The notes beneath the pieces are model-generated. The model made no database searches. It was not told the origin of the DNA and saw only the letters and a program-made list of their open reading frames with translations. Positions 44,357-54,693 of a stretch of DNA of 64,000 nucleotides are shown one piece after another (positions within the stretch are counted from its first letter, which is position 1; every line of letters begins with the position of its first letter). Location of the stretch: positions 1 through 64,000 of the forward strand of contig JAIUNM010000020.1 in assembly GCA_020162035.1 (NCBI GenBank), given 5' to 3'. The position numbers were made by a program, and so were the translations under genes. Origin of the DNA: Bacteroidota bacterium. GTDB taxonomy: Bacteria > Bacteroidota > Bacteroidia > B-17B0 > Aurantibacillaceae.

Positions 44357-45355
44357 TTATTTAGAATCTTGATTAACAGATAACCAACCAAAATCGTATT
44401 TTAATTTTACAATTTTTAAACTTTTATTAATTGGATCTCTTTCTACATAAGAGTTTAATAAACCATTTTGTTTATCGCTTACATAACTAATTTCTTTAAC
44501 TAACATATCGTTTTTGTAATGCTTTTCGGTGTAAAGTTCATTTAAATTATCGTAAACAAACTCTACTTTTTTAGTAAAACTTATGTTTGCATTTCCTTTA
44601 AATTCGGCACTAATAAGTTTATTTTTATCATATTTAAAAATTTGCTCTTGTACTATCCAACTTGCAGCCACGTAGTTTTCAACCATTTTAATTACATGGC
44701 TTGAACTATCACTATAGATATAATTTTCTTTATATGGGCGGTTTTCATTATTAAAATAAATACATTTTGATTGATATGGATTAAACTTTATATAATTCAT
44801 ACTATCCATACTTAATAAAACCTGATTACCAAGTATAAATTCCTGATTATTTAAGCTGTTATTGGTTTCTTTATACCTGGTTTCTTTTACAATATTTTTG
44901 TTAGTATCGTATTTAAAATAACGGCTTTCGTAATAATTAATTCCGTCAAAATTACGTTTTAATGCTAATAAGTTGTTGTGATAAATATAGTTTATGCTAA
45001 TTGTATCGTATATATAATCGGTAAATGTTTTTAATACAGTGTGTTTTCTACGGTTATGGTAAACAATTGTTGGCACAGTTCTTTCAACTGTTTTTACAAT
45101 GGTTGTATAGTAAAACCGACTTAAATAACCATTTGTGTCAAATTCATAGGTCTCAGTTAAATTTTTATCTACTACAGCTTCAAAATCTTTTTTATCAACT
45201 ATTTCAAACGTTATTTTTTTTATACCATGTTTTTTTATTATTTCTGAATTAAAACTATGTTGTTTTTCAAATGCAGTTTTATAAGTTGGAATTAAAACTT
45301 GAGCAAAAAAAGCATTTAAAACAAGTACAAATAGATATGTTAATTTAATTTTCAA
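44357..45355 (-). CDS. Secreted protein of unknown function
   Basis: 332 residues with a signal peptide ending NAFFAQ. The mature protein consists of many YxYD/N-type beta repeats (for example [33 protein letters not shown]) like the short beta-hairpin repeats of YD/RHS-related or MORN-like surface proteins. The start is uncertain: TTG at 45355 or ATT at 45349, the latter in ATTAA overlapping the stop codon of the DUF255 gene. Both keep the signal peptide. Confidence 0.75.
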   Translation of the reverse strand: MKIKLTYLFVLVLNAFFAQVLIPTYKTAFEKQHSFNSEIIKKHGIKKITFEIVDKKDFEAVVDKNLTETYEFDTNGYLSRFYYTTIVKTVERTVPTIVYHNRRKHTVLKTFTDYIYDTISINYIYHNNLLALKRNFDGINYYESRYFKYDTNKNIVKETRYKETNNSLNNQEFILGNQVLLSMDSMNYIKFNPYQSKCIYFNNENRPYKENYIYSDSSSHVIKMVENYVAASWIVQEQIFKYDKNKLISAEFKGNANISFTKKVEFVYDNLNELYTEKHYKNDMLVKEISYVSDKQNGLLNSYVERDPINKSLKIVKLKYDFGWLSVNQDSK

Positions 45356-47363
45356 AATAATTTATTGCCTCTTTAACAGTGTTTACAGGCAGGTAACAAT
45401 GTTTGTTTTTACACACATAAATTAAAGTTTGATTTGGAACAAATTTATCTTTAGTTAGTGGCAAACTGCTTGTATGTTTACTAACTGCTAAAATCGGATA
45501 TGTAGGGCAATGTTTATAAAGCTCTAACAAAATTGTATTAACATTGTTACCAACAATTGCAACATCAAATTGTGGCTGTGTAATTTTATTGGCAAGTATA
45601 GCCCAGTTTGAATAGCCTGCACCATAATTATTAAAATTTGTAATGCCAACTTCTAACATATTTAATGCTCTTTGTATAAAATTATCGTCGTTAAAATACC
45701 TACCTATTTCATAAAAATTGTTTGCCATTTGTGAATTTGACGAAGGGATAACATTGTCGCTTATTTCTGTAGTTTGTATAATCAAATTATTTTCTTGCGA
45801 ATAAAATAACAAAGGGTTATTTGGATTTGAAAAGTTTTTTAAAACATAAGCACATAAATCTTTAGCTTTTAATAAATAACTTTCGTTACAACTAATTTTA
45901 TAACAGCTTATTAAAGCTTCAATAGTAAATGCATAATCATCTAAAAAGCCTTTTATTTTTATAGTATTGTTTTTATAAACTCTGTAAATTAAATTTTCGT
46001 CTTTAATAAGATTGTTTAATAAAAAATTAATTCCTGTTATTGCAACTGTTTTATACTCTTCTCTATTAAATGATAAATAACCTTCACAAAAAGCATTAAT
46101 AGTTAGGGCATTCCAAGCACAAATACTTTTATCATCTAAACCTGGTTTAATTCTTTTTAATTGTTCGTTTTTTAATTTTAAAATACATTCATCTATTTTT
46201 TGTTCTAAATTTTGTATCAATAAATTGTTTTGAATTAAAATTGATGATGTGTTTTCATTTTTAATTAAAATGTATTTGTCATCTTCCCAATACCCAATTT
46301 CATTTATTTGAAAATAATCTGAAAATAAAGCAAAGTCATCTTTTAAAATTTCTCTTAATTCTTCTTTTTCCCATACATAATATTTTCCTTCCTCTCCTTC
46401 ACTATCTGCATCTAATGCGCTAAAAAAATAACCATCTTTAAACCACTCGTGTTTAATAAAGTTTAAAGTTTTTATTGCTGTTTGCTTAAATAAATTTGAG
46501 TTTGTTTTTATATATGCTTTACAATACAAAAATGCTAATTGTGCATTGTCGTATAGCATTTTTTCAAAGTGTGGCACTTTCCAATATTCATCAACGCTGT
46601 ATCTTGCAAACCCTCCATTTATATGGTCAAAAATACCTCCATTTGCCATTTTTGTTAAAGTTAAATTAACATGGTTTTGTAATTCAAAGTTTTGATTATT
46701 GTTTGTATAATTTAATAAAAACAAATAATTGTTTGGTAAAGGAAATTTAGGTGCTTTTTGTGGCCCTCCATTAAAATTATCAAATCTTAATTTCCATTTT
46801 TCAATTCCTAATTCTAAAATTTTTTTTAAATCATTTAATTCACTCTTATCATTATTTAAATTTATAAGTTCGGCTTCTGTTATTCCATTTGTTAAGTTCT
46901 CTGCGTACTCGATAACTTTATTTTTATTGTTTTGATACAATTCACTTAAATTGTTTAATATGTTAAGCCATTGTTGTTTGTTAAAATAAGTACCGCCATA
47001 AATTGGTTTGCCATTGGGCAATGTAAAACAATTTAGTGGCCACCCCCCCTGCCCTGTCATAATTTGAACGGCTTGCATATAAAGCATATCAACATCAGTT
47101 CGCTCTTCTCTATCTACTTTAATATTAATAAAATATTTATTCATTAAAACAGCCACTTCTTCATCTTCAAAACTTTCATGCTCCATAACATGACACCAGT
47201 GGCATGCACTATAACCAATACTAATTAAAACTAATTTATTTTCTTGTTTTGCTTTTTCAAAAGCATTTGTATTATATGGCAACCAATTAACTGGGTTATA
47301 GGCATGTTGCTGTAAATAAGGACTACTTTCGTTAATTAAACTATTAGGCGTGGGAGTTTTCAT
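45345..47363 (-). CDS. DUF255 thioredoxin-domain protein (YyaL/SPATA20 type)
   Basis: 672 residues. The N-terminal thioredoxin-like domain has CHWCHVM (CxxC, about 54-57), KVDREERTD and TGQGGWPL; it is followed by an (alpha/alpha)6-barrel like that of N-acylglucosamine epimerases (about 200-560). The family is universal and cytoplasmic, with no settled reaction. Complete and normal length. It overlaps the next gene by 5 or 11 bases, depending on that gene's start. Confidence 0.92.
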   Translation of the reverse strand: MKTPTPNSLINESSPYLQQHAYNPVNWLPYNTNAFEKAKQENKLVLISIGYSACHWCHVMEHESFEDEEVAVLMNKYFINIKVDREERTDVDMLYMQAVQIMTGQGGWPLNCFTLPNGKPIYGGTYFNKQQWLNILNNLSELYQNNKNKVIEYAENLTNGITEAELINLNNDKSELNDLKKILELGIEKWKLRFDNFNGGPQKAPKFPLPNNYLFLLNYTNNNQNFELQNHVNLTLTKMANGGIFDHINGGFARYSVDEYWKVPHFEKMLYDNAQLAFLYCKAYIKTNSNLFKQTAIKTLNFIKHEWFKDGYFFSALDADSEGEEGKYYVWEKEELREILKDDFALFSDYFQINEIGYWEDDKYILIKNENTSSILIQNNLLIQNLEQKIDECILKLKNEQLKRIKPGLDDKSICAWNALTINAFCEGYLSFNREEYKTVAITGINFLLNNLIKDENLIYRVYKNNTIKIKGFLDDYAFTIEALISCYKISCNESYLLKAKDLCAYVLKNFSNPNNPLLFYSQENNLIIQTTEISDNVIPSSNSQMANNFYEIGRYFNDDNFIQRALNMLEVGITNFNNYGAGYSNWAILANKITQPQFDVAIVGNNVNTILLELYKHCPTYPILAVSKHTSSLPLTKDKFVPNQTLIYVCKNKHCYLPVNTVKEAINYFEN

Positions 47364-47416
47364 GTTTACCTTATAAAGTTAAAAGCATAATTGTTATAAT
47401 TAATAGTTTAAATGAG

Positions 47417-47424
47417 TAAATTTG
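47417..47424 (+). promoter_or_regulatory. -7 box of tsaB
   Basis: TAAATTTG is a perfect TAnnTTTG, 26 bases before the ATG at 47451. Confidence 0.5.
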
Positions 47425-47450
47425 AAAAACTTTAAAACAAACGCTTGTTA

Positions 47451-48143
47451 ATGGAAAAACAAGTTATAGAAAATTACAATTTACCCATAATATTACTGCT
47501 TGATACAAGTTCTACAATCTGTTCAGTTGGTTTAACTAGAGGCGAAAATTTAATAGATTGTATTGAAAGTAACGATGTTAACAGTCATGCAGAAATGTTA
47601 CATGTTTACATTAACAACATTTTAAAAAACAATCACTTAAAACCACAAAACATAAATGCAATTGCAGTAAACAAAGGGCCTGGTTCATACACTGGATTAA
47701 GAATTGGAGCAAGTGCTGCTAAAGGATTAGCATTTGCTATTAATTGCCCATTAATTGGTATAAGTAGTTTACATGCTTTATGTTATACCGTTCCATTAAA
47801 TAATAAACAATATTATTTACCAATGCTTGATGCAAGAAGAATGGAAGTATATACCTGTTTATTAGATAATGAGTTTAATACTATTTTACCTGAGCAAGCA
47901 AAAATAATAAATGAAAATTCTTATTTGGATTATCTAAATCATAATTCAATTTTATGCTTGGGAAATGGTGCCCAAAAATGCAAATCGTTATTGTCTTCAA
48001 ATTTGAATATTGAATTTTTAAATGAAATAAATAGTAGTGTTAAAAATTTTTATAAAGCGGCATACTCAAAATACACTAATAATCAATTTGAAGATTTAAA
48101 TTACTTTGAGCCAAATTACTTAAAAGACTACTTTTTCAAATAA
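47451..48143 (+). CDS. tsaB: tRNA threonylcarbamoyladenosine modification protein TsaB
   Basis: 230 residues from the ATG at 47451 (a TTG two codons upstream is less likely). ILLLDTSS opens the ASKHA fold, and NKGPGSYTGLRIGAS is the family signature. It pairs with TsaD and TsaE to place threonylcarbamoyl on A37 of tRNAs that read ANN codons. It stands alone here, upstream of the surface-fibre operon. Confidence 0.93.
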   Translation: MEKQVIENYNLPIILLLDTSSTICSVGLTRGENLIDCIESNDVNSHAEMLHVYINNILKNNHLKPQNINAIAVNKGPGSYTGLRIGASAAKGLAFAINCPLIGISSLHALCYTVPLNNKQYYLPMLDARRMEVYTCLLDNEFNTILPEQAKIINENSYLDYLNHNSILCLGNGAQKCKSLLSSNLNIEFLNEINSSVKNFYKAAYSKYTNNQFEDLNYFEPNYLKDYFFK

Positions 48144-48169
48144 TACTATTTCATCTTATTATTTTAACA

Positions 48170-48201
48170 TTTGGTCGAACAAAAAAAATGTTATATCTTT
48201 A
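48170..48201 (+). promoter_or_regulatory. Promoter of the surface-fibre operon
   Basis: TTTG (48170-48173), 20 bases, then TATCTTTA (48194-48201), one mismatch from TAnnTTTG. Leader of about 44 bases to the ATG at 48250. No other clear promoter is seen before 58 kb, in keeping with one transcript for six genes. Confidence 0.55.
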
Positions 48202-48249
48202 ATTATAATTAATTGATAGAAAAACAATCAATTTATAATTTAATTAAAA

Positions 48250-50220
48250 ATGAAATTTACACATATAATTTTATTACAATTTTTTGTAATTTCAGTATTT
48301 GCCCAAACCCCTAAATTTATTAACTATCAAGGTTTGGCAAGAGATGCTTCTGGTAACCCAATAACCAACCAATCTGTAGCTTTAGGCTTTACAATTACTA
48401 ATGGTGCCACTACCCCATTTACAGATAGTAAAAATGCAACAACAAATGGCTTTGGATTATTTAATACTACTATTGGGAGTGCCAGTAACCCTATTAATTC
48501 TAACTTAGCATTGGGTAATTTTAGTTTAATAACTTCGGTTAATGGTAATGTTTTAACACCGCAAATTTTAGCAAGCGTACCCTATGCTTTAAATGCACCT
48601 GAGCCTGCTGTATCATATTCTACTGGAGTACTTACAATTGGATCTACTACAGTTCCATACTCGTCGGGTACAAATTACCAAGCTGGTAATGGCATTAGTA
48701 TTAATTCGGGGTCTATTATTAATACTGCACCTAATCAAACTATAAACATTATCTCAAGTAATACGGTTTTATCTGTTAGCTCTACGTATCCAAATTATAA
48801 TTTAAACTTGGCTCCTCAAGTATTTTCAGGTACAAATACAATAACATCTAGTTATGGTGGCACTTTTGTTATTCCCACTTCAACAAGCACTATATTAAAT
48901 GGGGATGCAACAGGTGCCAGTAATAGTAATACAGTTGTTGCTTTACGTGGAATTAATTTAGGCATTACTCCTCCAATTTCTGGTCAACGCTTAACATATA
49001 ATGGTTCTATTTGGAATTATGTAACCCCACCATTTTCAATTTCAGGAAACACTATTTCTCCTTCAAATTTATCTCATGGTTTAGCAATTGGTACAAACTC
49101 TTTAACTTTTAGCAGTAATAATTATTCATTTGCAGTTAACGGTGCTCAATATTTAAATGGTCATTTTCATCAAGTTGGTCAAGCAACAGCTCCATCGGTT
49201 GCTGGAGCAGGAAATGGAAGAATTTATTATAATCAATCAACTAATAAATTTATGGTTTCAGAAGGAGTTAATACCTATGTTCCATTAATACCAAATAATA
49301 TTTGGACTAAAACAGGGCCATCTATTAGCCCAAGTGTACTTTCTGATAATGTGGGTTTAGGAACAACAACACCTATTTCAAAATTAGATATTTTAGAAAC
49401 TAATTCAGTAATTGCTGCTAATATTACTAATTCTGGTGCTGCGCAAACATTAAGTGTTACAAATACAAATACTAATAATGTTTATTACGCAGCTTATTTT
49501 AATGGAGGAATTAATGCTATAAGTAAGCCAGGGCCTAGTACTTATGGTTTATTAGTAAGAGACGACCTTTTAAATTCGGTATTTAATGTACAAAATAATG
49601 GAAATGTTGGAATAGGTACTGTTACTCCCACAAAAAAATTAGAAATTATTGGTGATACTAAAACAAATCAAATTCAAGTTACAACTGGTGCTATAGTAAA
49701 CGCAGTACTTACATCAACTGATGCCGCAGGTAATACAATGTGGATTGCACCAGTAATCTTTCAATATGAGTTTGCACCGTTTGCTGCTATAACAGTAAGT
49801 ACAAATATAGTTAACGATCTTGGTAATAGCCTTCAATTTTCAAGTACTCAATCAATTTCTATTGGAGGTGGATTTAATCCTTCTACAGCACGGTTTATTG
49901 CTCCAACCGCTGGTCAATATGAATTTAATGCAAGTTTATATTTTAGGTTAGATGCGGCTCCTTCTGGAAACAATTGGATTTGTTTAGATATTTGTAAAAA
50001 CCCTGCTTCTCCAATAATTTTAAGAAGATCTAGAATGAATAATCAAGACGCATCAAATCCAACTTATGTTACATTACATGCAAATGTAATTACAACATTA
50101 GCTGTGGGAGATGTTGTATATATAAGAGCTGTAGGGGCATCTGGAGGTACAGGTGGTGCAATTACAAATTTAAATTCACCAAATTTAATGAACTCTTTTA
50201 ACGGTAAATTATTAAGATAA
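48250..50220 (+). CDS. Fibre-like surface protein 1 with C1q/TNF-like C-terminus
   Basis: 656 residues: signal peptide (ISVFAQ), a conserved N-terminal domain (about 20-160, TPKFINYQGLARDASGN onward) shared almost fully with the next protein, low-complexity beta-rich stretches, tail-fibre-like motifs (GIGTVTPTKKLEI), and a C-terminal domain (about 520-656, with FIAPTAGQYEFNASLYFRL and LAVGDVVYIRAVG and a final FNGKLL) that resembles the C1q/TNF fold of trimeric ligand-binding heads. There is no T9SS sorting domain. The layout suggests a stalk with a binding head. Confidence 0.8.
   Translation: MKFTHIILLQFFVISVFAQTPKFINYQGLARDASGNPITNQSVALGFTITNGATTPFTDSKNATTNGFGLFNTTIGSASNPINSNLALGNFSLITSVNGNVLTPQILASVPYALNAPEPAVSYSTGVLTIGSTTVPYSSGTNYQAGNGISINSGSIINTAPNQTINIISSNTVLSVSSTYPNYNLNLAPQVFSGTNTITSSYGGTFVIPTSTSTILNGDATGASNSNTVVALRGINLGITPPISGQRLTYNGSIWNYVTPPFSISGNTISPSNLSHGLAIGTNSLTFSSNNYSFAVNGAQYLNGHFHQVGQATAPSVAGAGNGRIYYNQSTNKFMVSEGVNTYVPLIPNNIWTKTGPSISPSVLSDNVGLGTTTPISKLDILETNSVIAANITNSGAAQTLSVTNTNTNNVYYAAYFNGGINAISKPGPSTYGLLVRDDLLNSVFNVQNNGNVGIGTVTPTKKLEIIGDTKTNQIQVTTGAIVNAVLTSTDAAGNTMWIAPVIFQYEFAPFAAITVSTNIVNDLGNSLQFSSTQSISIGGGFNPSTARFIAPTAGQYEFNASLYFRLDAAPSGNNWICLDICKNPASPIILRRSRMNNQDASNPTYVTLHANVITTLAVGDVVYIRAVGASGGTGGAITNLNSPNLMNSFNGKLLR
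48300..48760 (+). repeat. Long direct repeat, copy 1 (N-terminal region of fibre gene 1)
   Basis: This segment is nearly identical to 50281-50743, with mostly silent differences and long identical tracts, for example the one from ACACCGCAAATTTTAGCAAG to ACTGGAGTACTTACAATTGG. It encodes the shared domain after the signal peptide. Confidence 0.85.
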
Positions 50221-50228
50221 AATAAAAA

Positions 50229-53015
50229 ATGAAAAAATATTTAATTATAGCAATACTTAACACCATCTTTATTAATTTAAATGCTCAAACTCCTAAATTT
50301 ATTAATTATCAAGGTTTGGCAAGAGATGCTTCTGGTAATCCAATAACCAACCAATCTGTAGCTTTAGGTTTTACAATTACAAATGGTGCCACTACCCCAT
50401 ATACAGATAGTAAAAATGCAACTACAAATGGTTTTGGATTATTTAATACAACTATTGGTAGTGCCAGTAACCCTATCAATTCTGACTTAGCATTGGGTAA
50501 TTTTAGTTTAATAACTTCGGTTAATGGCAATATTTTAACACCGCAAATTTTAGCAAGCGTACCCTATGCTTTAAATGCACCTGAGCCTGCTGTATCATAT
50601 TCTACTGGAGTACTTACAATTGGTTCAGTAACTGTACCTTACACACCTGGTACAAATTACCAAGCTGGTGATGGCATTAGTATTAATTCGGGGTCTATTA
50701 TAAATACTGCAAAAAATCAAACTATTAATATAACTTCAAGTGGTATTGCAACAGTAAGTAGCGCATATCCCAATTTCAATGTGGGTGTTCCAACTCCTAC
50801 TTTAACTTATAACAATATATCTAACATTTTAACTTTAAATAATGGTGCAACTACAAGTACCACTTCTATTAGCTCATCCACTGCATCTGCTATTTCTATT
50901 ACAGGAAGTGGTAATGCAGTTGTAAGTCCAACTACTGGAAGTAGTTTTAATGTAAATGTGCCCACACAAACTCTTTCGGTTAGTGGTGGCTCAGTAGTTA
51001 GTTCTAACTTAGGTGGTAGTTTTAGCTTTCCGCCTACTCCATCTTTGGCTTTAATAGGAAGCACTTTAACATCAGGTGTATCAAGCAATAGTGTTGATTT
51101 ATCAACATTAACAAGTAGTGGATGGGGTACAACTGGAAATTCAGGAACAAATCAAACTTCTAATTTTATTGGAACAACAGATAATAATGGTTTAACAATT
51201 TCTACAAATTCATTATCTAGAATTGGAATAAATGGAAATGCTCCAAGTGGATCAGGTGGTGTTGTAATTGGTGGTTCGCCAACATCTACTTCATTAGGTA
51301 AAGATTTAACTTTACAAGGGCCTTTGCTCTCATTGTCAGATAAAATATATGGACAATTTGCAATTAGAGGTTCAGGCTTAGGTAATTTACCTCAAACTTT
51401 TATGACATTTAACGGCCAACTCGGTACAGTTAATGGTTTTTTAGGAGATACATCAATTTTAAACAATGATATTGAGTTAAGAGGAATAAATAATTTAAAA
51501 TTAGGCGCAGGTTCTCCTACCATCAATCCACCCGTATTATTTATTAATGGTTCAAACAATAAAATTGCTGTAGGTAATTTTACTTTACCTGTTGCTAAAT
51601 TAGATGTTCAAACAAACGATAATAATGCAGCAATTAATGGAATTAATAATGGTAGCACAACTTCAACTTTTGCTTATGGTGTTTATGGTGAAACAAAAAC
51701 TAGTAGTGCACAAGGTGCAGCTATTTATGGAGAAAATAAAAGCATAGGTGCAGGAGTTAGAGGTGTAAATTTAACTGGAACTAATACAGGTAATGAACAC
51801 GGTGTTTTTGGTGAAACAAATTCATCTGCAATTAATAGTTATGGTATTTATGGAAAAAACATAGGAGCAGGTTCTGGCGTTTTTGGACGTGCAACTAATT
51901 CAATTGCTATTAATGCTTATGGTGTTTATGGAAGCAATATTGGCTTAGGTGCTGGTGTACATGGTATAAATACAAGTTCAATAAGTAGTAATAATGGACA
52001 TGGCGTTTTAGGTATAACTCAAAATACTGATCTTTCAGCTGCTGGTGTATTTGGAGTAAATGACAGCAATGGCCCCTCTATTTATGGTGTAAAACAAGGG
52101 GGTGCGGCAGGATATGCTGCATTTATTGAAAATAAAAATAACACAAATAGTTCAGCGGCTTTACATGTAGTTTCAAATTCTAGTAGTGGATATGCAGGTT
52201 CATTTTTTAATTCAAGTTCTGGTGGTACATCTTTATATGCAAGTAAAAATTCAACTGGCTCTGTAGCTTATTTTGAAAATTTCAGTTCTTCAAATTCAAG
52301 TAGTGCTCTTTTTGTTAGCACTAATGGTAATGGTGCTGCTGGTTTTTTTCAAAACATAAACTCATCTAATAGCTCGCCTGCTCTTAATGTAAACTCAAAT
52401 TCTAACGCTGCATTCGCTTTATCAGTATTAAACACAGGTAACCAAGCAAGTTTTTATACACATAAAACTGGGAGTGCAACCGGAAATGCTGCTTATATAG
52501 AAAATTTAACTCCTACTAATCCAGCACAAGTGCTACAGGTTGTTAATAACAGTAATGTTCCTACTTCTCCTGCTATTAATGCAGCCTCAAATTCTAGTAT
52601 TGCAGCAATTGGCGTTCAATTAGAAAACACTCATATTAAATCCGTTGGTTCATTATCATTTTCTCCTACTTATGTTGTTCCTGGTATTAGCTTTTCATCA
52701 AGTGGTAATATACACACTTACATTAATTGTACAGATGTAAAAGGTAAAATAATTCTTTCTAATACTACATTTACAACAATACCTGTAGGTGATTATTTAG
52801 AGATTACTATTCCTTTTAATAAACCGTACTCATCTACTCCAATTGTTGTTGTTTCTCAAGTTTACACAACAGATAACGCAAGCAAATTTACTTTTTTTGT
52901 TAAAAACGTTTTAACTTCTAATTTTACTATTAGGATAATGAATACTGATAGTAGTTTACCATTAACTTTAGTAGGAACAGACACATTCTCTTTTAACTAT
53001 TTTATAATAGAATAA
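50229..53015 (+). CDS. Fibre-like surface protein 2 with GVYG-type repeats
   Basis: 928 residues. The signal peptide (INLNAQ) differs from that of protein 1, but residues 20-165 are almost the same as there. The middle (about 470-790) is built of short degenerate repeats: GVYGETK, AIYGENK, GVFGETN, GIYGKNI, GVHGIN, then AAYIEN/AFIEN/AYFEN units, as expected for a beta-helical or trimeric fibre shaft. The last 120 residues form a different head from the C1q-like one. No sorting domain. Its stop overlaps the start of the type B protein (TAATG at 53015). Confidence 0.82.
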   Translation: MKKYLIIAILNTIFINLNAQTPKFINYQGLARDASGNPITNQSVALGFTITNGATTPYTDSKNATTNGFGLFNTTIGSASNPINSDLALGNFSLITSVNGNILTPQILASVPYALNAPEPAVSYSTGVLTIGSVTVPYTPGTNYQAGDGISINSGSIINTAKNQTINITSSGIATVSSAYPNFNVGVPTPTLTYNNISNILTLNNGATTSTTSISSSTASAISITGSGNAVVSPTTGSSFNVNVPTQTLSVSGGSVVSSNLGGSFSFPPTPSLALIGSTLTSGVSSNSVDLSTLTSSGWGTTGNSGTNQTSNFIGTTDNNGLTISTNSLSRIGINGNAPSGSGGVVIGGSPTSTSLGKDLTLQGPLLSLSDKIYGQFAIRGSGLGNLPQTFMTFNGQLGTVNGFLGDTSILNNDIELRGINNLKLGAGSPTINPPVLFINGSNNKIAVGNFTLPVAKLDVQTNDNNAAINGINNGSTTSTFAYGVYGETKTSSAQGAAIYGENKSIGAGVRGVNLTGTNTGNEHGVFGETNSSAINSYGIYGKNIGAGSGVFGRATNSIAINAYGVYGSNIGLGAGVHGINTSSISSNNGHGVLGITQNTDLSAAGVFGVNDSNGPSIYGVKQGGAAGYAAFIENKNNTNSSAALHVVSNSSSGYAGSFFNSSSGGTSLYASKNSTGSVAYFENFSSSNSSSALFVSTNGNGAAGFFQNINSSNSSPALNVNSNSNAAFALSVLNTGNQASFYTHKTGSATGNAAYIENLTPTNPAQVLQVVNNSNVPTSPAINAASNSSIAAIGVQLENTHIKSVGSLSFSPTYVVPGISFSSSGNIHTYINCTDVKGKIILSNTTFTTIPVGDYLEITIPFNKPYSSTPIVVVSQVYTTDNASKFTFFVKNVLTSNFTIRIMNTDSSLPLTLVGTDTFSFNYFIIE
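50281..50743 (+). repeat. Long direct repeat, copy 2 (N-terminal region of fibre gene 2)
   Basis: Partner of 48300-48760, offset about 1.98 kb, same orientation. Such a repeat could support gene conversion, or a deletion that would fuse the two genes. Confidence 0.85.
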
Positions 53016-53767
53016 TGAAATATTTTAAATACATATTTATTTTTTGTGCTTTAAAATTTACAGCACAAACTATTAATAACGAAGTTATAAATACAGCTGG
53101 GCAAACGCACACAATTAATTCTAATTTTATTTATACAGATAATGTAGGAGAACCTTTTATTTTAACAGAACAAACAGGAACATATATTCTTAATCAAGGT
53201 TTTTTACAAGTATATAATTCTGGACCAACTATTTTAATTACATACAACAACGTTAGCTGTGCCGATAAAACTGATGGAAATATAAGCATAAGTGTTTCTA
53301 ATGTTTTATCAACTCAAACCGTAAGTTATATTTGGCAACCTAATAATTATTGCCCTTCATCAACTTGTAATATAATTGATAGTTTAGTTGCCGGTGTATA
53401 TAATGTTACGGTTTCAATTAAAACAAATATAGGTGGTAGTTTTACTGAAAAATTATACCCGCAAATCCCAATAACTATAACTGATATAAATGGGCCGTGT
53501 AAAGTTAAAATTTACAATACTATTACCTCAAATGGCGATGGAATTAATGATTTTTTTACAATAGATAATATAGAAGAATTTCCTGATAATGAAATTACTA
53601 TTTTTAATAGATGGGGCAAACAATTATATAACCGAAAAAATTATGATAACAAAAATGGTTGGCCAACAGCTAATGAAAAAATTACACCTAGTACTTATTT
53701 TTATATTTTAAATTTAGGAAAAGGTATAAATCCAATAAAAGGTTGGGTAGAAATTTTAAAAAATTAA
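53015..53767 (+). CDS. T9SS type B sorting-domain protein (CHU_C / gliding-motility C-terminal domain)
   Basis: 250 residues: signal peptide (KFTAQ), a SprB-repeat-like beta domain (about 70-160, with ITYNNVSCADKTDGNISISV and SLVAGVYNVTV), and a C-terminal type B sorting domain (about 165-250, with NTITSNGDGINDFF, ITIFNRWGKQLY and STYFYIL). It is small for such cargo and has only one SprB-type module. Type B cargo is known to depend on a PorP/SprF protein encoded next to it, and one follows two bases downstream. Confidence 0.9.
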   Translation: MKYFKYIFIFCALKFTAQTINNEVINTAGQTHTINSNFIYTDNVGEPFILTEQTGTYILNQGFLQVYNSGPTILITYNNVSCADKTDGNISISVSNVLSTQTVSYIWQPNNYCPSSTCNIIDSLVAGVYNVTVSIKTNIGGSFTEKLYPQIPITITDINGPCKVKIYNTITSNGDGINDFFTIDNIEEFPDNEITIFNRWGKQLYNRKNYDNKNGWPTANEKITPSTYFYILNLGKGINPIKGWVEILKN

Positions 53768-53768
53768 A

Positions 53769-54683
53769 ATGAAAAAATTAATTACACTATTAATACTTAT
53801 AAGTACAAATGTTTTTGCACAACAAGATCCGCAATACAGTACTTATCAATTTAATCCTTTAGTTATAAACCCTGCTTACGCTGGGGCAAGAGATGGTTTA
53901 AGTGCTACCGCATCGGTTAGAAACCAATGGGTTGGTTTTGATGGCGCACCAAAAACAATTGCTGCAGGTGTTCACTCTCCAATTTTAAACAGAAATATTG
54001 GGATAGGTTTAACACTATATAACGATGTTATGGGACCAAGAAATTTAACTGGTGCATATGGAAATTTTGCGTACATTTTAAAACTAAATAATAAATATAA
54101 ATTATCGTTTGGTTTAAGTGCAGGTTTAAATAGATATGCATTTAATTTTAATAAATTAACCTATAAACAAAACGAAAACACAATTGATTTTTCTCAAGTA
54201 CAAACCTTTAATAGTTTTGATGTAAATTCTGGTTTGTATTTTAGATCCAATAGTTTTTTTATTGGTTTAAGCAACACGCATTTATTTGCAAGCGATGTTT
54301 TTAAAATAGAAACAGGAAATAATTCATTTTTATCTTATAGATTAAGAACACATAATTTTTTAAGTATTGGTAAATCGTTTTTAATTAACGAAAATTTTAT
54401 TTTTGCTCCTACCCTTATGCTTAAAACTGTTTCGGGCAAAGGTATGGCAGACATTAACCTAAATGCATTTTTATTTAAAAAAGTTTGGTTTGGTTTATTT
54501 GTTAGAACTGGTTATGGCCCTGGGTTTTTATTTCAATATTACATAAATAATAACTTTAAAGTTGGCTATAGTTTTGATGTTGGTGGTGGACACGCAAAAT
54601 ATTTAGGCGGAAGTCACGAAATAGTAATCAATTTTGAAATGCCTTCAAAAAAATCAAAAGTTATTAGTCCACGTTTTTTATAA
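53769..54683 (+). CDS. PorP/SprF-family outer-membrane protein
   Basis: 304 residues: signal peptide (NVFAQ), the hallmark DPQYSTYQFNPLVINPAYAGARDG, SVRNQWVGFDGAPKT, and a beta-barrel rich in alternating aromatic residues. The ATG start is ordinary. By analogy with SprF it should help export or anchor the type B protein encoded before it. Confidence 0.93.
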   Translation: MKKLITLLILISTNVFAQQDPQYSTYQFNPLVINPAYAGARDGLSATASVRNQWVGFDGAPKTIAAGVHSPILNRNIGIGLTLYNDVMGPRNLTGAYGNFAYILKLNNKYKLSFGLSAGLNRYAFNFNKLTYKQNENTIDFSQVQTFNSFDVNSGLYFRSNSFFIGLSNTHLFASDVFKIETGNNSFLSYRLRTHNFLSIGKSFLINENFIFAPTLMLKTVSGKGMADINLNAFLFKKVWFGLFVRTGYGPGFLFQYYINNNFKVGYSFDVGGGHAKYLGGSHEIVINFEMPSKKSKVISPRFL

Positions 54684-54693
54684 TTAATTCTAT

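Noticed and set aside
47043..47049. C7 run inside the DUF255 gene as a second phase switch
   Set aside because: The frame is intact through it (Gly-Gly-Trp codons of a conserved motif) and seven bases is short for frequent slippage.
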